This document shows, in pieces, positions 33,138 through 44,816 of a stretch of DNA of 64,000 nucleotides (the stretch's first letter is position 1; each line of letters opens with the position of its first letter). Source of the DNA: Tuctoria greenei (lineage: Eukaryota > Streptophyta > Magnoliopsida > Poales > Poaceae); NCBI GenBank assembly GCA_036927565.1, contig JAYESD010000003.1, forward strand, positions 81,451,311-81,515,310, read 5' to 3'. Below the pieces are notes generated by a model. The model did not search any database and was not told where the DNA came from. It worked only from the letters and a program-made list of their open reading frames with translations. The position numbers and the translations under genes are program-made.

Positions 33138-34726
33138 TGATATTTCCTACGCACTACTAACAATTCATCCCTAGCAGGGGTGCCAGAAATGCTTGCTTGT
33201 AGGTTTTCTATTATACATGAAAATCCGCAAGCACACGAAAACTATCGATGTAGCAGTTTCCCTTTAAAGAGTACTCCCAAAGGGTGTAATTTATATTTTC
33301 CCAAAGGAAGGCTAGATGGAAGTAAAACAATCATCAAATGGAAAGTCTAGGTTGGCCTAGGTAGGGTTCTAGCAAGGATGGATAAAGAGCAATCGAGGTA
33401 GTGTGACACACGAGAGCATCCTATCCTAAGGGGATAAATGAGGTAATAGAGCAACTAGGCTAAGAGTGAGGTAGATACTCCTACTATGCTTCTAATGTAC
33501 ATATACATAGCCTAAGTTAGTTACTAATGAATATATTAATTATGAATTCTCATGCTAAGTGGATTAACACATCGAGCACGGGATTACCCCTAGCAACACT
33601 AGGCGACTCCCGCCAAGAGCTTGTGGCATAGCCGAACGTGGAGGATTACAAAGGACAGATAGGGCTGTCACCACCTACTGTCTACCTCTTCAATCCTTGG
33701 GCATACAAGACAATCAACGCTAATCTCTATCCTAGCACCATGCAAGCATAGTAAGTAATTACCTTAAGAGCCTAGGCACAAGCCATCCTAAGGCAATGAA
33801 ATAAATCATCGTTGAACCTATGCTAATTCATAGCATAAATGATTCATATTAATATAGTCATATCATAGCTAATTAAACTAAAGTGGAGGTTTATAGTGTT
33901 TATGATGATGTAATAAGAATGGTATAACACAATCATAAATACTACTACTACCACATACATGGAATCCACAATCAAACAAGAAATTCTTCATCCAAGTATA
34001 TGAACAATAGAAGACTAAAGATGTCATCTTTCTTATGAACAAAGTCACAAATTCAAATAGGAATATGGGAGACATACCTTTCCCAATTGGAGTCTAGGAG
34101 GAGACTCCTACTCCTCTCCTACTTAGACTATGGACTAGAGGCTCTCCTCTCTACAGCTTATACTCCTCTAAACCTATGGAGAGTAGTGAATACAATGGAT
34201 GAATACTCAAGTGGTGTGTGTTGAAGTGAGGGGTGAGGGGGCCTATTTATAGCTTGCAGAAGGGTCGGTTCCCGCCACCAAAAGCGCGCGAATCAGTCAC
34301 CCCTGACCTCTTCAAGCCGGGGAGGAGCCAACACGTGTGTTTGACCGCGTTTGGCGCCAGGAACTAGTCGGCTGACTAGGGGGGTCGGCTGACCTGGTCC
34401 TGACTCCAAACAGCTAGTTCTTCCTCCAAGTGACTGTCAGGTGGGCCCCATTCCATGATACGGGTGCTACACCATTGGATGGCCTCAAATACTTCTATTT
34501 GTGGGCCATTTGATCCATGTGGTGCCATGTGGCATAGCCTAATTGGCTGGAATGATATTTTATAGGATCCATCCCCTTGTTTCACTTCAATTCTGCATAG
34601 AATTCCTGCATGCACTACTTTATCCAAACACAAGTGGAAATAGGTTAAATAGAAAGGTGATGTGTGCAAGAAATGACAATTCCTTCACATAATTGAGTTA
34701 TATTGACTGGTGAAATCGGTATATCA
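33138..34726 (-). repeat. Probable solo LTR of an unidentified element
   Basis: It is bounded by the inverted termini TGATAT (33138) and ATATCA (34726), 1589 bp long. A minus-strand TATA box is at 34244-34251 (TATAAATAGGCCCC context) and there is no coding sequence inside. It interrupts the gypsy solo LTR between segments that are adjacent in G1 (about 1305-1365). I could not find a matching 5-bp target duplication: the flanks are TTTGT and TAACC. The exact ends or the element class may therefore be off. Confidence 0.6.
34244..34251 (-). promoter_or_regulatory. TATA box of the 33138 LTR (minus strand)
   Basis: TATAAATA on the minus strand, followed by GGCCCCCTCACCCC. Confidence 0.5.
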
Positions 34727-36868
34727 TAACCGTCGATAGGGCTCCACAGGGGTTGGACACGACGTTCTTGGGCCCAAAAAGGTAAATTACCCAATACCAC
34801 GCCGTGGAAGAAAAATAGAATCTGAGTTGAAACTCACCAGAATAAACTAGTCCGTATGAGGCCGGACAAGTCCGTTGGAAGTCATAAAGTCGAATGGATA
34901 AGTCTGGTGTAAAGCCGAACATATTTGTTCGCAGCTGTATCAAAGTTCGAGAGAGTTGAACGGAGAAGTTTGTTGCTAGACCACACGAGTCCGGAGCAGG
35001 GCTTAGGAAAACATCAGAAACATTTTCGGACTAGTTCGTAGCATTAATGGAAAAGTCTAGAAGAAGATCAGAGAGTTGAATTAACTAGTCCGGGGCACAG
35101 TCCAGACAAGTCCGCCCTACACAAGGAGAACAAATTCGAACAAGTCCGTACTGAGCTAGGTTTTTATTTGCTTGTTTGATTATAATTCATTTTAAACATA
35201 TTCCTTTTTGTGTTTATTAATATTAAACATGTCTAAGAATGTATGAAATGCATGATGGATGAAAATGAGGGTGTTAGACCAACCCAATCCAAACTATCAC
35301 TCTAATCCTACTCAGTTTAACTTAAAATTTCCACCTTAAGAACGTATCCCACATTCCTAAAACAACTCAACTTCATGACCCACACGGAATCTAACCCAAA
35401 CAAACTCGAAACTTTCCATAAATAAACCATAACCACCTCATCTGCAGCCTGAGGCATAATCCAACCGATTGGACCTTTTCGAGCTATTCTTTACATCCAC
35501 TTCTCTTCATCACGCCTTGGAACCATGTTGCCACGTCCATGCACTCCTTGCACATGTGAAAACACCTTCAAACAATATCCACGAAACATTCATATGCACT
35601 GTTCTTAAACCAAACATGTTGCATGACCTCCTCATCAACTCAACCACAATTCCTCCCGAATTTGGTTGTTGAACCTCATGTTCTCCCTAAAGGGCCTCTT
35701 TGGCAGCCCAAAATCCTGGAGGGATCCCGGCTCATTCCCTGGCCCAAAAATCCACGGGCCAACATTTCCTAGAGGCGCATTTGGGAATCCAAATTCCCGG
35801 CACGATCCACGGGGGAAGAACGGGCTTTCCATCCTGGCCTCGTGAGGTCGGGCAGGAAAACCCCGCCTTCGCTCGCATCCCCCCACGCCACTCGCCTCCC
35901 ACCCTCGACACTGCGCCACCGCGACCTCCCACCCCCGACTCCGCGCACCGTGCGCTCACCCAGTGCTGCTGGCCTCCGTCTCCCACCCTCGACTCCGTGC
36001 CGCCCAACCTCACGCCCCCAACTCCGCCCAGCGTGCGCTCGCCTTGCCTCCCTTTCTCTCTCTGTCTCTCTTTCGTCTCCCTCTTCGCTTCCCTCCTTGA
36101 CTGCGCCAATGGATCTCCTCGGCTTCGCCCACTATGCAGCGCGACCAGCGGATATGGGATGGTGCTCCGGTGGGGGTAGTGGTTGCTGCTTCTCAGCCTC
36201 ACGGTGATCTTCACCTTCGCAGCAGCATCAGATGGCAACACCGATCCTCTCTACTAGTATGCCTAGGCCCCTCTTTTTGTGCTTCATACTCTGTTACTAT
36301 TAGCGGTAGTACAAACAGGAAGGTCTTGGCGGTAGCACGATTGCTTTGCTTCGTACAGGTGAGGTACTCTTTCTTTTTATTGATTAGGTTCTGGCAGCTC
36401 TGCTAACTAGAATTTTTACTAATTAGGCTGTTGGGATTTTTGAATGTTCTTAGTAAAGTATCCCATAGAGTTTGCAACCCTTACCATAGATCAATGTAGT
36501 GGTATGCCTGTGCTATGGTTTATCTATTTATCATATGCATGTGTTTTCTTAAAATTTAGTTTTTAGAATTATACTAGGCTGAATTTCCATATGCCCCATG
36601 CATGTTCTAAGATATGATTTTCTTGTATTCCACTAGCCATATTGTTTTTGGTTGATTTAGAATCAGTTGTTAATATTCTTGATGACATTTAAATATATTG
36701 ACCATGTTTGCTATATTCTTTGAAATACTCATTGTGTGGCAAACTGCGTGACTAATTTTGTTGGCTTTAACTTGTTTGTCATTGCTATCTTGCCATGACT
36801 TGCTTCCAAAAGGAAAACCAATAATTTTGCTGGAACCTGCGATTGTAAGTTTCCAGGTTTGACATTCC

Positions 36869-37114
36869 ATGGATCATGAGCCTGTAATTATGCTGAGCTA
36901 TATGGAGTTATTGTTGAATATTGTTGTGAGCACAAAGGCTGTATGTGGTATTTTGTCCATTCCATTTCGGATTCCTTCACGTCGCATTTGGTTTGATGTG
37001 AAACACGTGAAAGACTTCCTCAGTGACATTATTCTATCAGAAGTAGCTGCACATTTTAGCTTGCAGGTTCCAAAAGTAGAACTAGGAAGTACCAAATTTT
37101 ATTTATATATCTAA
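36869..37114 (+). pseudogene. Unidentified open segment in the Pack element
   Basis: An 81-codon frame starting MDHEPVIMLSYMELLL and containing RRIWFDVKHVKDFLSD and a C-terminal VPKVELGS. It lies upstream of the Rab exon and has a coding-like amino-acid mix, but I do not recognise it. It may be part of another captured gene or chance. Confidence 0.3.
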
Positions 37115-37398
37115 TAGTCCCATTCTCTTGTTTTTTCCATGTATAAAGTGTTCTCGGCTCTATTTAGTAGTTACTTGGCTGAATCATAAATTTTTTCGTG
37201 ACTGAAATTACTTGACCAAAACATCATGAATAATTTTGTATTTTGCAAGCTTTCTTTAGCAGTTGGTTTCTGTCAGGCTTATTGATATTTCATCCATTCC
37301 ATGATTCAGTTACCAGCTAGATCGTTTTCATTTTATGGTCGGTTGACTGCAGCAACCCTAGATAGTAATCCTCACCAACACTTGATTGTCTAATGTAG

Positions 37399-37474
37399 GT
37401 TGCTGCAGATGGCAAGATCATCGAGGCACAAATCTGGGATACAGCAGGCCAAGAGAGGAAGAGGACCATCACAA
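37399..37474 (+). pseudogene. Captured Rab GTPase exon fragment
   Basis: It translates to VAADGKIIEAQIWDTAGQER followed by KRTITS. WDTAGQE is the G3 switch-II box of Rab/Ras small GTPases, and the wording resembles the RabA (Rab11) group (DGK..KAQIWDTAGQERYRAITS). It is preceded by an acceptor-like TAATGTAG, and just before it is pyrimidine-containing, branch-site-like DNA, so a genomic exon was copied, not an mRNA. Only about 25 residues are present of the usual 215. The Tyr that normally follows QER is Lys. It cannot be a working GTPase. Confidence 0.8.
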
Positions 37475-38454
37475 GTATATCAAAGCACATGTTGATTCAT
37501 TGTTTTTTATTTCATTGTCTATTAGGTCAATGAGTATTATTTATGACTCTGTTGCCATTCTGACATTGTGAAATACAACAAAATAATTTTCATGTTTTCT
37601 ACATTGTAGTTCAGATCCATTGCATGCTGGCAAAAACATTATAATTAACATCTCACATGGATGTCCAACAGGGAGATTTCACCTGGTTGTTGCAATTGAG
37701 ATGGCAGTTAATACATTTTCAAGTATTTGGATCTAGTGCATATCTTTTGTAATGGAGCTAAAGCAATTGAGATGATAATTAGTATATTCTTGTACTCTGA
37801 TGAACTTGTGTGAGCTACTGGAGAAGTATTTTTTATGATGGCTTATTATTTTTTATAAATATTTTTTCCTTGTAGTAATTATGGAACTCGAATTCCATAA
37901 CATTATACTATTTATGACTCTTGTTACAAGCTTTTCACATTATATATTTTTTCCAGATTTTTCTGAATTTTTACATTTTTTTAATTTTTTTATTTTTCTA
38001 AATATTTTTAGCATTTTTCTTAACAATCTCTAGAATTTTCTTGCCGGACTTACCAAATAGATAACCACCCCAGGGAAGCGTACACCCTGGGAAGTCAAGG
38101 GGTAGGGGAAATCTGGAGAGGGATTTCCTACCCCGGGTTATCTCTCCCCTTGCTGCTAAACAAGGCCTAAGACTAGTTTAATGGATCCCTTCACCAGTCA
38201 CTTCTTGATCTTAAGCAACACCTCCACATGAATAAACAACCAATTCTTCCGAGCACAAGTCCTCGACTTGACTCTCGTTAGTTCGAAAACCACAACACCT
38301 TACGTGAGCACCTCACATAAGCATGTTGCAAACATAGCATGATAATGTCCACCATGATCAGCAAAACCATATCAAAACTTAGTAAAACAATAATAAGCAA
38401 AACTCCCCATAAGTGTAAAGCAAGTTTGAAACATTGCAAGTTAAAAGCAGAACC

Positions 38455-38760
38455 GCTACGATCTTGTACCGGACCCTGCCAAAGTTAATCGGACCTTGTG
38501 CTGGACCTTGTCAAAGCTAACTGGACCTTGCGCCGGACCTAGCCAAAGCTCACCAGACCTAGCCAAATTTTGTTAGACCTCACGTTAGATCTAGCCAGAG
38601 CTCACCAAAGCATGTCGGACATATCGTCAGACCTTGCTGGAGCTACCCAAAACATGCCAGACCTATTGTTGGACCTTGCTGGAGCTACTCAAAACATGTT
38701 GGACCATTTGTCGGACCTTGCTGGAGCTCGGACCTAGAGTCGGACCTCAAAGAAAAGTGT
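38455..38760. repeat. Short repeat array in X LTR
   Basis: The words CGGACCTTG, GGACCTTGC(C/T)GGA and GCCAGACCTA recur every 25-45 bp, about twelve times. It is the X-family counterpart of the palindrome arrays in the other LTRs. Confidence 0.65.
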
Positions 38761-38824
38761 GTTTTGACAATATTCCAAACTTTTATTGAAATAGCCAATG
38801 TGTTCAACACACATAGGTCTCACA

Positions 38825-39764
38825 ATCTCCCCCTTAATGAATGCATTGGCAACACCATTTAAAATCCGAATATTGGCTTATTCACATGAAAAGTTTTGAA
38901 AACAATTTTCTCCCCCTTTGAAAATCAAATGAGAAAGAAATTTCAAAAACATATATTTCTCCCCCTATACACATTTCTCCCCCTTTGACAATGTATTCAA
39001 CGAGGTTCAAAAGAGAAATTTTAATAGTTATGAGCATATTACAACATATACATATAAAGCAAAGATCATTCAAGTCATATTATCAAGTAACTTACACGAT
39101 AACATCAATGATATACATAAAGTAGTGTAAGCCATGCTAGAGATCAAGTGAATTTTCAATTTAAGCAAGTCATGATCTCACAAACTTAACTATTTCAAGA
39201 TTTGAGAGCATGACACTTGCTGCTGCATTGTTATTTCTTTTAAGGAACAAAGTTCATCTTATGACATTTGCAATAGATTATATGGTGTATCAGCCTTATT
39301 CTAACCAACCAAGCCAATCCTATATCATTTGACAGTCAGAAGCTTAAGGACATGGTTTTAGTCATACACAACTTCTTTCAAGTTCATATCTAAGTGCAAT
39401 GATAAGCCATCTCAAAAGAAGTGTGATGCATGCATATTCTCTTGATATTTTCTCAAATTTTCATTTGAACATAAAAGCTCAACATGTGAATAGTTGATTG
39501 ATTAATTTTTTATTATTAAAAGCACTTGTGATCATGCAAAAAGTTCAAAATAGCAAGAAAGTTCGATCATGACCAGATTTAGTGTAAGTAACTATTCCAA
39601 TTACTAGTCATGGAAAAAACTACAAAATATATAACTTGAGCAAGTTAGTAAGAACTTTGAGCATGTAAAAGGAATCACAAAGTCATTTATGTATGAGATA
39701 CTATGCTCATATTATTTTAAATTCAGATTCACATATAGACTTCCTGAGTTTCAAAAACTCTACC
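38825..39764 (-). other. X element 3' non-coding region with repeated polypurine tracts
   Basis: On the minus strand TAAGGGGGAGAT abuts the 3' LTR start at 38824, and further AAAGGGGGAGAA-type tracts occur near 38912, 38962 and 38984. This multiplication of PPTs is a Sirevirus trait and supports placing X there. The rest is AT-rich with no coding frame. Confidence 0.65.
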
Positions 39765-41936
39765 TCAATTTAAGCCATGAGGATGCATAACCCCTATTTC
39801 ACTATGAATATAACAAAAACAAGTGAAATCCAAAGGTTTCGTGAAAATATCAGTCAATTGTTGTTCGGTATCGACATGGTAAAGCACAATCAATGTTCCC
39901 TTTTTCAACATTATCACGGAGAAAGTGATACCTAATGTCAATGTGCATTGTTCTAGAATGTTGCACGGGATTTTTATCAATGCAAATGGCACTAGTGTTA
40001 TCACAAAACAGTGAAACACAATATAAATCAACCCCATAGTCCTTAAGTGTTTGAACAATCCAAATAATTTGTGAGCAAGCGCTAGCAGCAACTACATATT
40101 TAGATTCGGCTGTGGGTTGTGCAATTGAATTTTGTTTTCTAGAGGACCAAGCAACAAGTGAATTACCAAGAAAATGAAAAGCACCGAAGTACTTTTCCTA
40201 TCAATCCTACAACCCCCAAAATAAGCATCCAAAAAAGCTTTCAAAGTAACAGTTGAGAAAGAAGGAAGAAAAATGCCAAATCTTTGAGTTCCATGTAAGT
40301 ACCTGAGAATTGTTTTGACGGCTGATGATGTGAAGCATGTGGGGAAGCTTCAAACTGTGCACAAATACATACGCTGAATTGTATGTCCGATCTTAAAGTC
40401 GTGAGGTACAAAAGTGATCCAATCATACTTCTGTATTCTTTTTGATCGACTGGGCACCATCTTCATCAAGTTCAAGTATTGTCGTTGTTCCCGTTGGTGT
40501 CCAAATGGGCTTGCTTTTGTCCATTTTGAAGTTCTTAAGGTCTCTTGTATATTTCGTCTGATGCACAAAAGTACCCTCCTTGGTTTGCTTGATTTGCAGC
40601 CCCAAAAGGTATGTGAGTTCTCCCATCATACTCATCTCAAATTCTGAACTCATCATAGCTGAAAACTTGGACACAAGATCATGAGAAGCACAATCAAAGA
40701 TAATATCATCCACATACACTTTAAAAAATAATGACTCATCGCCATGCTTAAGCACAAAAAGAGTTTTATCAACCTTGCCCATGGTAAACCCCTTTTCATG
40801 TAAGAATGTTTTTAACCTATCATACTATGCTCTAGGGGCTTGTTTGAGACCGTACAAGGCTTTGGACAGGTTGAAAACATGATTACGAAAATTTGGATTT
40901 TCAAAACACGGTGGTTGCTTGACATAAACCTCCTCATCTATGTAGCCATTAAGAAAAGTACTTTTAACATCCATTTGATATAACTTGAAACCTTTAGATG
41001 CAGCAAAAGCTAACAAAATTCTTATGGCTTCTAATCTAGCAACAGGAGCAAAAGTTTCATCAAAATCTAAACCTTCAACTTGTGTGAAACCTTGAGCAAC
41101 CAACCTCGCCGTATTCCTAACCACAACCTATCCTCACTTTGTTCATTTTAAGTTCCAATTAATGTGTGATCCTGAGGTGGAGGTACAAGTTTCCAAATAT
41201 TATTTCTTTCAAAATTTCAAACTCTTCTTGCATGGCAATAATCCAAGATTCATTAGTGAGTACGTGTGATATATCTATGGGTTCAAAAGAAGCAACAAAA
41301 GCAAAATGAGCATGAGAGTTTGGATCGCAAAATATGGACTGTGTAACTCGTTCGTGCAAGATTCCAATGATTTGCTGTGGACGATGAATTTTGAGGACAC
41401 GGAAGGGAGTAGACACTTCACAAGCTCCTTCTTCTTCATGTTTATCACAGATTGAAGAAATTGTGACTTGAGGACAATATGTACCAGCTACAATAGTTGT
41501 TGGTGCTGGTAGTGGTGCAAAATCAGCAGTGTGATCAACGTCATTTGCTTCTGAATTTTTGTACAGCAACACCACTTCTTCGTCTTCTTCAATGAAAATA
41601 ATCTCCCCTTGTAGATATTGATCTAGACCTGCAGTATTAGAGCTAATACCTGGGCTAGCTTCATCAAAAGAAACCTCACAAGCCTCCACAATTTTGTTAG
41701 TGTCATGTAAAAGCACACAGTAGCCTCTAGTATGTGATGGATAACCAAGGAACATGCCATCAACAAATCTAGGTTCAAATTTATGAAGATTACCATGTTT
41801 CTTAACAAAGAATTTACAACCATAGACCCTAAAGTGTGTGACACTAGGCCTATGTCCAAATTGGAGTTCATATGGTGTTTTTCCTAACTTAGCACGCAAG
41901 AAAACACAATTTGAGACATAACAAGCAGTTGCAATT
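39765..41936 (-). pseudogene. X element copia pol remnant: integrase C-terminus, RT, RNase H
   Basis: Reading right to left, 41936-41159 gives the integrase C-terminal region (KTPYELQFGHRPSVTHFRVY, then GYPSHTRGYCVLLHD). 41124-40825 gives the RT start (ARLVAQGFTQVEGLDFDETF and QMDVKSTFLNGY). 40782-40423 gives the catalytic part with KVYVDDIIFD (YVDD present), and 40426-40241 continues. The tail from 40091 has a recognisable TEQQLTDIFTKPLDF of copia RNase H. Frames change several times and stops occur at about 41130, 40825 and 40240. The N-terminal integrase, protease and gag were displaced by the gypsy LTR at 41937 and lie beyond the window. Confidence 0.85.
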
Positions 41937-42164
41937 TGTGACACCCGGTTCCGAAAGTGAACCAAGCGTGATGCATATGTGTGCCCAGGATGTTTAACAC
42001 ACATACACAAGTGATTCACAAATGATAAATAGATAATTACCACAACACAAATTATTAAATAAGTACTTTTATTACAATATTCAAATAATTCTCAAATTAT
42101 AGCTCTAATGATCGTTATTAATAAAAGTAAAGCTAATGCAGCGAAAATAATCTAATTAAGCAAT
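41937..42164 (-). repeat. Gypsy LTR 3' end fragment (minus orientation)
   Basis: It starts TGTGACACCCGGTTCCGAAA, the reverse of the G2 LTR end at about 44790-44814. Only 228 bp are seen before the plus-strand LTR of the same family begins, so G2 inserted into this reverse LTR. The rest should lie beyond the window. It breaks the X integrase. Confidence 0.8.
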
Positions 42165-42681
42165 AGTAACACCCTCAATTTTCGCATCATGCATTGCATA
42201 CATGATCATGCATTAAACATTAGTAGAATAAAGAAAAAATAAAAGATAGATCATATATACAAATATGAGTAGCAAAAGAACAAAAAGAAAATAATAGCGT
42301 AAAACATGTATTAGGGAATAAATATAAAAATAATAATAATAACATATATATAAAAATATATATATTTGTGAAACCTAAAGAAACAAACAAATATATATAT
42401 AAATAAATAATATTATAATAATAATATATAAAAAATATAAATAATAAAATGTATAATAATAATAATGAAAAAAGAAGAAAGTATAAAAAAGGAAAAGAAA
42501 AAAAAGGGCAACAGCCGGCCAGGCCGAGCCGGCCCAGCCAGCGTGCCCCGCGCCCGCGCCTGCCCCAGAGCGCCGCGCGTCCCGCGCTCCTCCGCCCAAC
42601 CGCGCCTGGCCCCGCATCGCGTTGACCCAGCCCGAGCGCCCCGCTGCAGCGCATCCCGCCCGCGCCGGCCTTAGCATCGTG

Positions 42682-42702
42682 CCCCCCCCCCCCCCCCCCC
42701 CC
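42682..42702. repeat. Poly-C run
   Basis: 21 consecutive C directly upstream of the G2 TATA box. Confidence 0.85.
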
Positions 42703-42707
42703 GCGTC

Positions 42708-42715
42708 TATATAAG
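42708..42715 (+). promoter_or_regulatory. TATA box of G2 LTR
   Basis: TATATAAG directly after the poly-C run and GCGTC, with a leader GGAGCCACGCTCCGTG that could fold as a hairpin. Confidence 0.6.
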
Positions 42716-44816
42716 GAGCCACGCTCCGTGTTTTATCGACAGCACCCACCACCAGAAGCCCTAAGACGGCGTAGGAAAGAATTAGAGGACAGAGGTGCCG
42801 CCAAGAAGAAAAAGAGAGGAAAAAAAAGGGAGGAAGAGGAGGGTGCTGTCGTCCACCGGAGATCGTTGTCGCGTCACCGCCGTCGTGCCGCCGCAGGACC
42901 GTTGCACCATCGACTTCGTCTACGCATCGCCTCCACCCTCGCGATCTTCGAAGCCGTTGCATCTACGGTAGGATTCATTTTTCCGATGCAAATTTTAGCG
43001 ACGTATTAAATCTAGTAGACATAATTTAATCGTAGTTGCACCATAATTTTATTTTCAGCAACATTAATTCTCGTTAAAACTCCCATAAACTCATATGAAC
43101 ACATATGAACTAGTTGCATCTAATTAATAAATAACTGTAGTTAATTAATATTGAACTTTGCATGCAAGCATGTCATTGCATGTTCATTAATATGTGTGCA
43201 TCATGTTGATTTGTATGTATTTTCTTGTACGTGTGATCACGAGTAGAGGGAAGTACTCAAGAGGTCGGGTACAAGCATTTCCAGAACCAAGACTTCAAAG
43301 CGCTTGAGCAACCCTATCCGCCAGAGCAAGGCAAGTGTCTTTGAAGCATATTGATCCTATTCTTAAAATAAATGTTTTGTTTGCAAACTGCATGCTTGGG
43401 TCAATTTGACGGGAATCCTACGGTAGGAAGTTTACTAGCGTTGTTTGACCACCCTTGTCGCCTCGAATTTATGGTAGAGAGTCGGGAAGGGCTTTTTACC
43501 TTTTTGCTTCGCTTAATTAATTGGGATGGGAAAACAACACTACATATTTAATTATGCATTAATGATATTTTGGTTAATGTGACTTGGTCAATATGATATG
43601 GTAATGGGTGATCTAAGCAAGCCCGATAAGTGGATGGGTTGTATGTCATGGTGGTTTGCTTGATTTAGATCTAAGGACCGGTTCATGCAATAATAAGCCA
43701 GGACTACAGTGCCACCCCGAGGCCAAGTATTGGTGCGGCGTAGCTGATTAATTAGGGCTTTGCCAGTGCTATTTGGACCATTTTGGATGCTCAGGGAAGG
43801 GGTAGTCAGATTGGGTTTGTTGATGATTGGTGGGACTACCCTGGGATCCGAATGGCTCAAGAGGGGGGCCTTGGTTGAAGATGTGCTTAGTTGGAGGCAT
43901 CGCCTTTGGTGAAACCTTAGTGGGGTCTAAATAGGCTAGTAATCCCTTTGTAAAGGCTATTTTGTGATCTCTTGGCCACACACCAACGGAAGTGTGTAAT
44001 GTGACCGATGGGTCATGGGCATAAGGAAGGTTCTTAGTTATCGAAAGGAGATGAAATCACGAACACGTGGGTAAAGTGGTACAAACTCTGCAGAGTCTAA
44101 TAAAACTATCATGATAGCTGTGCTCCCGGTTATGAGCACCTGGACAACTTCCATGATTAGAGGGAAATTGGGATTTGGGATGGTTATGGTTTGGTACTGG
44201 TATTGGCTGGTTATGAATTAAATACTGGCATTGAATATGGTTAATGGTATGATGGTGATGGATATGGAATATGAATTGATGTTGTGTTATTAATTATGGT
44301 TTATGATGGGAATACTTCACATACGTATAATATATTGCTTTTCAAATGTTTTACTGTACTTTTCAGCACTTAGCCATTATTATATTCATCATTTGAATCA
44401 GCCACATGTCATACTTTCCACACTTACTGAGTACGACATGTACTCACTCTTGCAATCCTCCCCAACAATTGCAGGTCAGGATTGGGAGTATTACATTAAT
44501 AATGTAGAGTTCTAGGCCGTGTCTACCGTCAGCTTTGCCTGTGTTGTTATTGGAGCTGCGCTATCCCTTATGCTTAGTTTGCTCAGTTGCTTAGTTGCTT
44601 AATTTGTTATTTCCATTTGCATTATTTGAACTAGTCATTAATATTTATTAGAGTTTTTATTCGAGGATAATATGGTAATAAAATTTGATTAATTAATCTT
44701 GTTCTATGGTAATTTTCTGTACGCTCTTTTGTGAATGCACTCGTGTATGTGTGTTGAACGTCCTGGGCACACATATGCGTTCACTTGGTTCATTTTTCGG
44801 AACCGGGTGTCACAGA

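Larger units (their letters stand above)
18620..35278 (-). repeat. Gypsy (G1/G2 family) solo LTR, minus orientation, split by two elements
   Basis: The left end TGTGACACC (reverse of GGTGTCACA) is at 18620. The right end, in reverse, reads TCTAACACCCTCATTTTCATC, a mutated form of TGTAACACCC. It is flanked by the perfect 5-bp duplication CCAAC (18615-18619, 35279-35283). The LTR pieces are 18620-19386, 31749-33137 and 34727-35278. Removing the inserts leaves only LTR sequence with no gag or pol, so this is a solo LTR formed by LTR-LTR recombination. A reverse TATA box lies at 33052-33059. Palindromes of the GGACTAGTCC type are at 32605-32695 and 34845-35155. Confidence 0.85.
35691..38167. mobile_element. 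Pack-type DNA transposon (PIF/Harbinger-like) carrying gene fragments
   Basis: The ends are imperfect inverted repeats: GGGCCTCTTTGGCAGC on the left and, in reverse, GGCCTTGTTTAGCAGC on the right (11 of 16 matching). TAA flanks both sides (35688-35690, 38168-38170), the 3-bp duplication typical of PIF/Harbinger. The uninterrupted sister LTR at 63775-63785 shows continuous sequence at this point, so the insertion is well supported. The 2.48-kb interior codes for no transposase. It contains pieces that look like host exons and introns: a GC-rich first-exon-like block (about 35840-36210), AT-rich intron-like DNA, and a Rab exon at 37399-37474. A tract of Ts surrounds 37940-38000. Confidence 0.7.
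17999..38824 (-). mobile_element. Family X copia (Sirevirus-like), 3' LTR split by later insertions
   Basis: The left edge TGTAGGATCGAAGAGCACG (17999) is identical to that at 62702. The right edge in reverse reads TGTGAGACCTATGTG (38824), as at 12992. The LTR itself is three pieces: 17999-18619, 35279-35690 and 38171-38824, about 1.7 kb in total. It is interrupted by a gypsy solo LTR (duplication CCAAC at 18615-18619 and 35279-35283) and a Pack-type DNA transposon. A reverse TATA box lies at 18595-18601. The internal region with pol continues to the right (38825-41936), so this is the 3' LTR of a minus-strand element that itself inserted into C1. Confidence 0.8.
42165..44814 (+). repeat. 5' LTR of gypsy element G2 (Tekay/Del-like)
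   Basis: About 2.65 kb. It starts AGTAACACCC (first base mutated from TG) and ends GGGTGTCACA before the primer-binding site. It contains an AT-rich block (42230-42470), a very GC-rich block (42500-42700) with 21 consecutive C (42682-42702), then a TATA box at 42708-42715. The later 43260-44814 half parallels 2180-3721 of the G1 LTR. Confidence 0.87.

Noticed and set aside
35700..36241. Overlapping 121- to 169-codon frames on both strands in the Pack element
   Set aside because: The GC-rich sequence lacks stops on both strands. No domain was recognised and no frame is preferred.
42375..42962. 195-codon minus-strand frame in the G2 LTR
   Set aside because: It spans an AT-rich and a GC-rich low-complexity block in an LTR; the tail is a run of Tyr/Ile/Phe from AT repeats.
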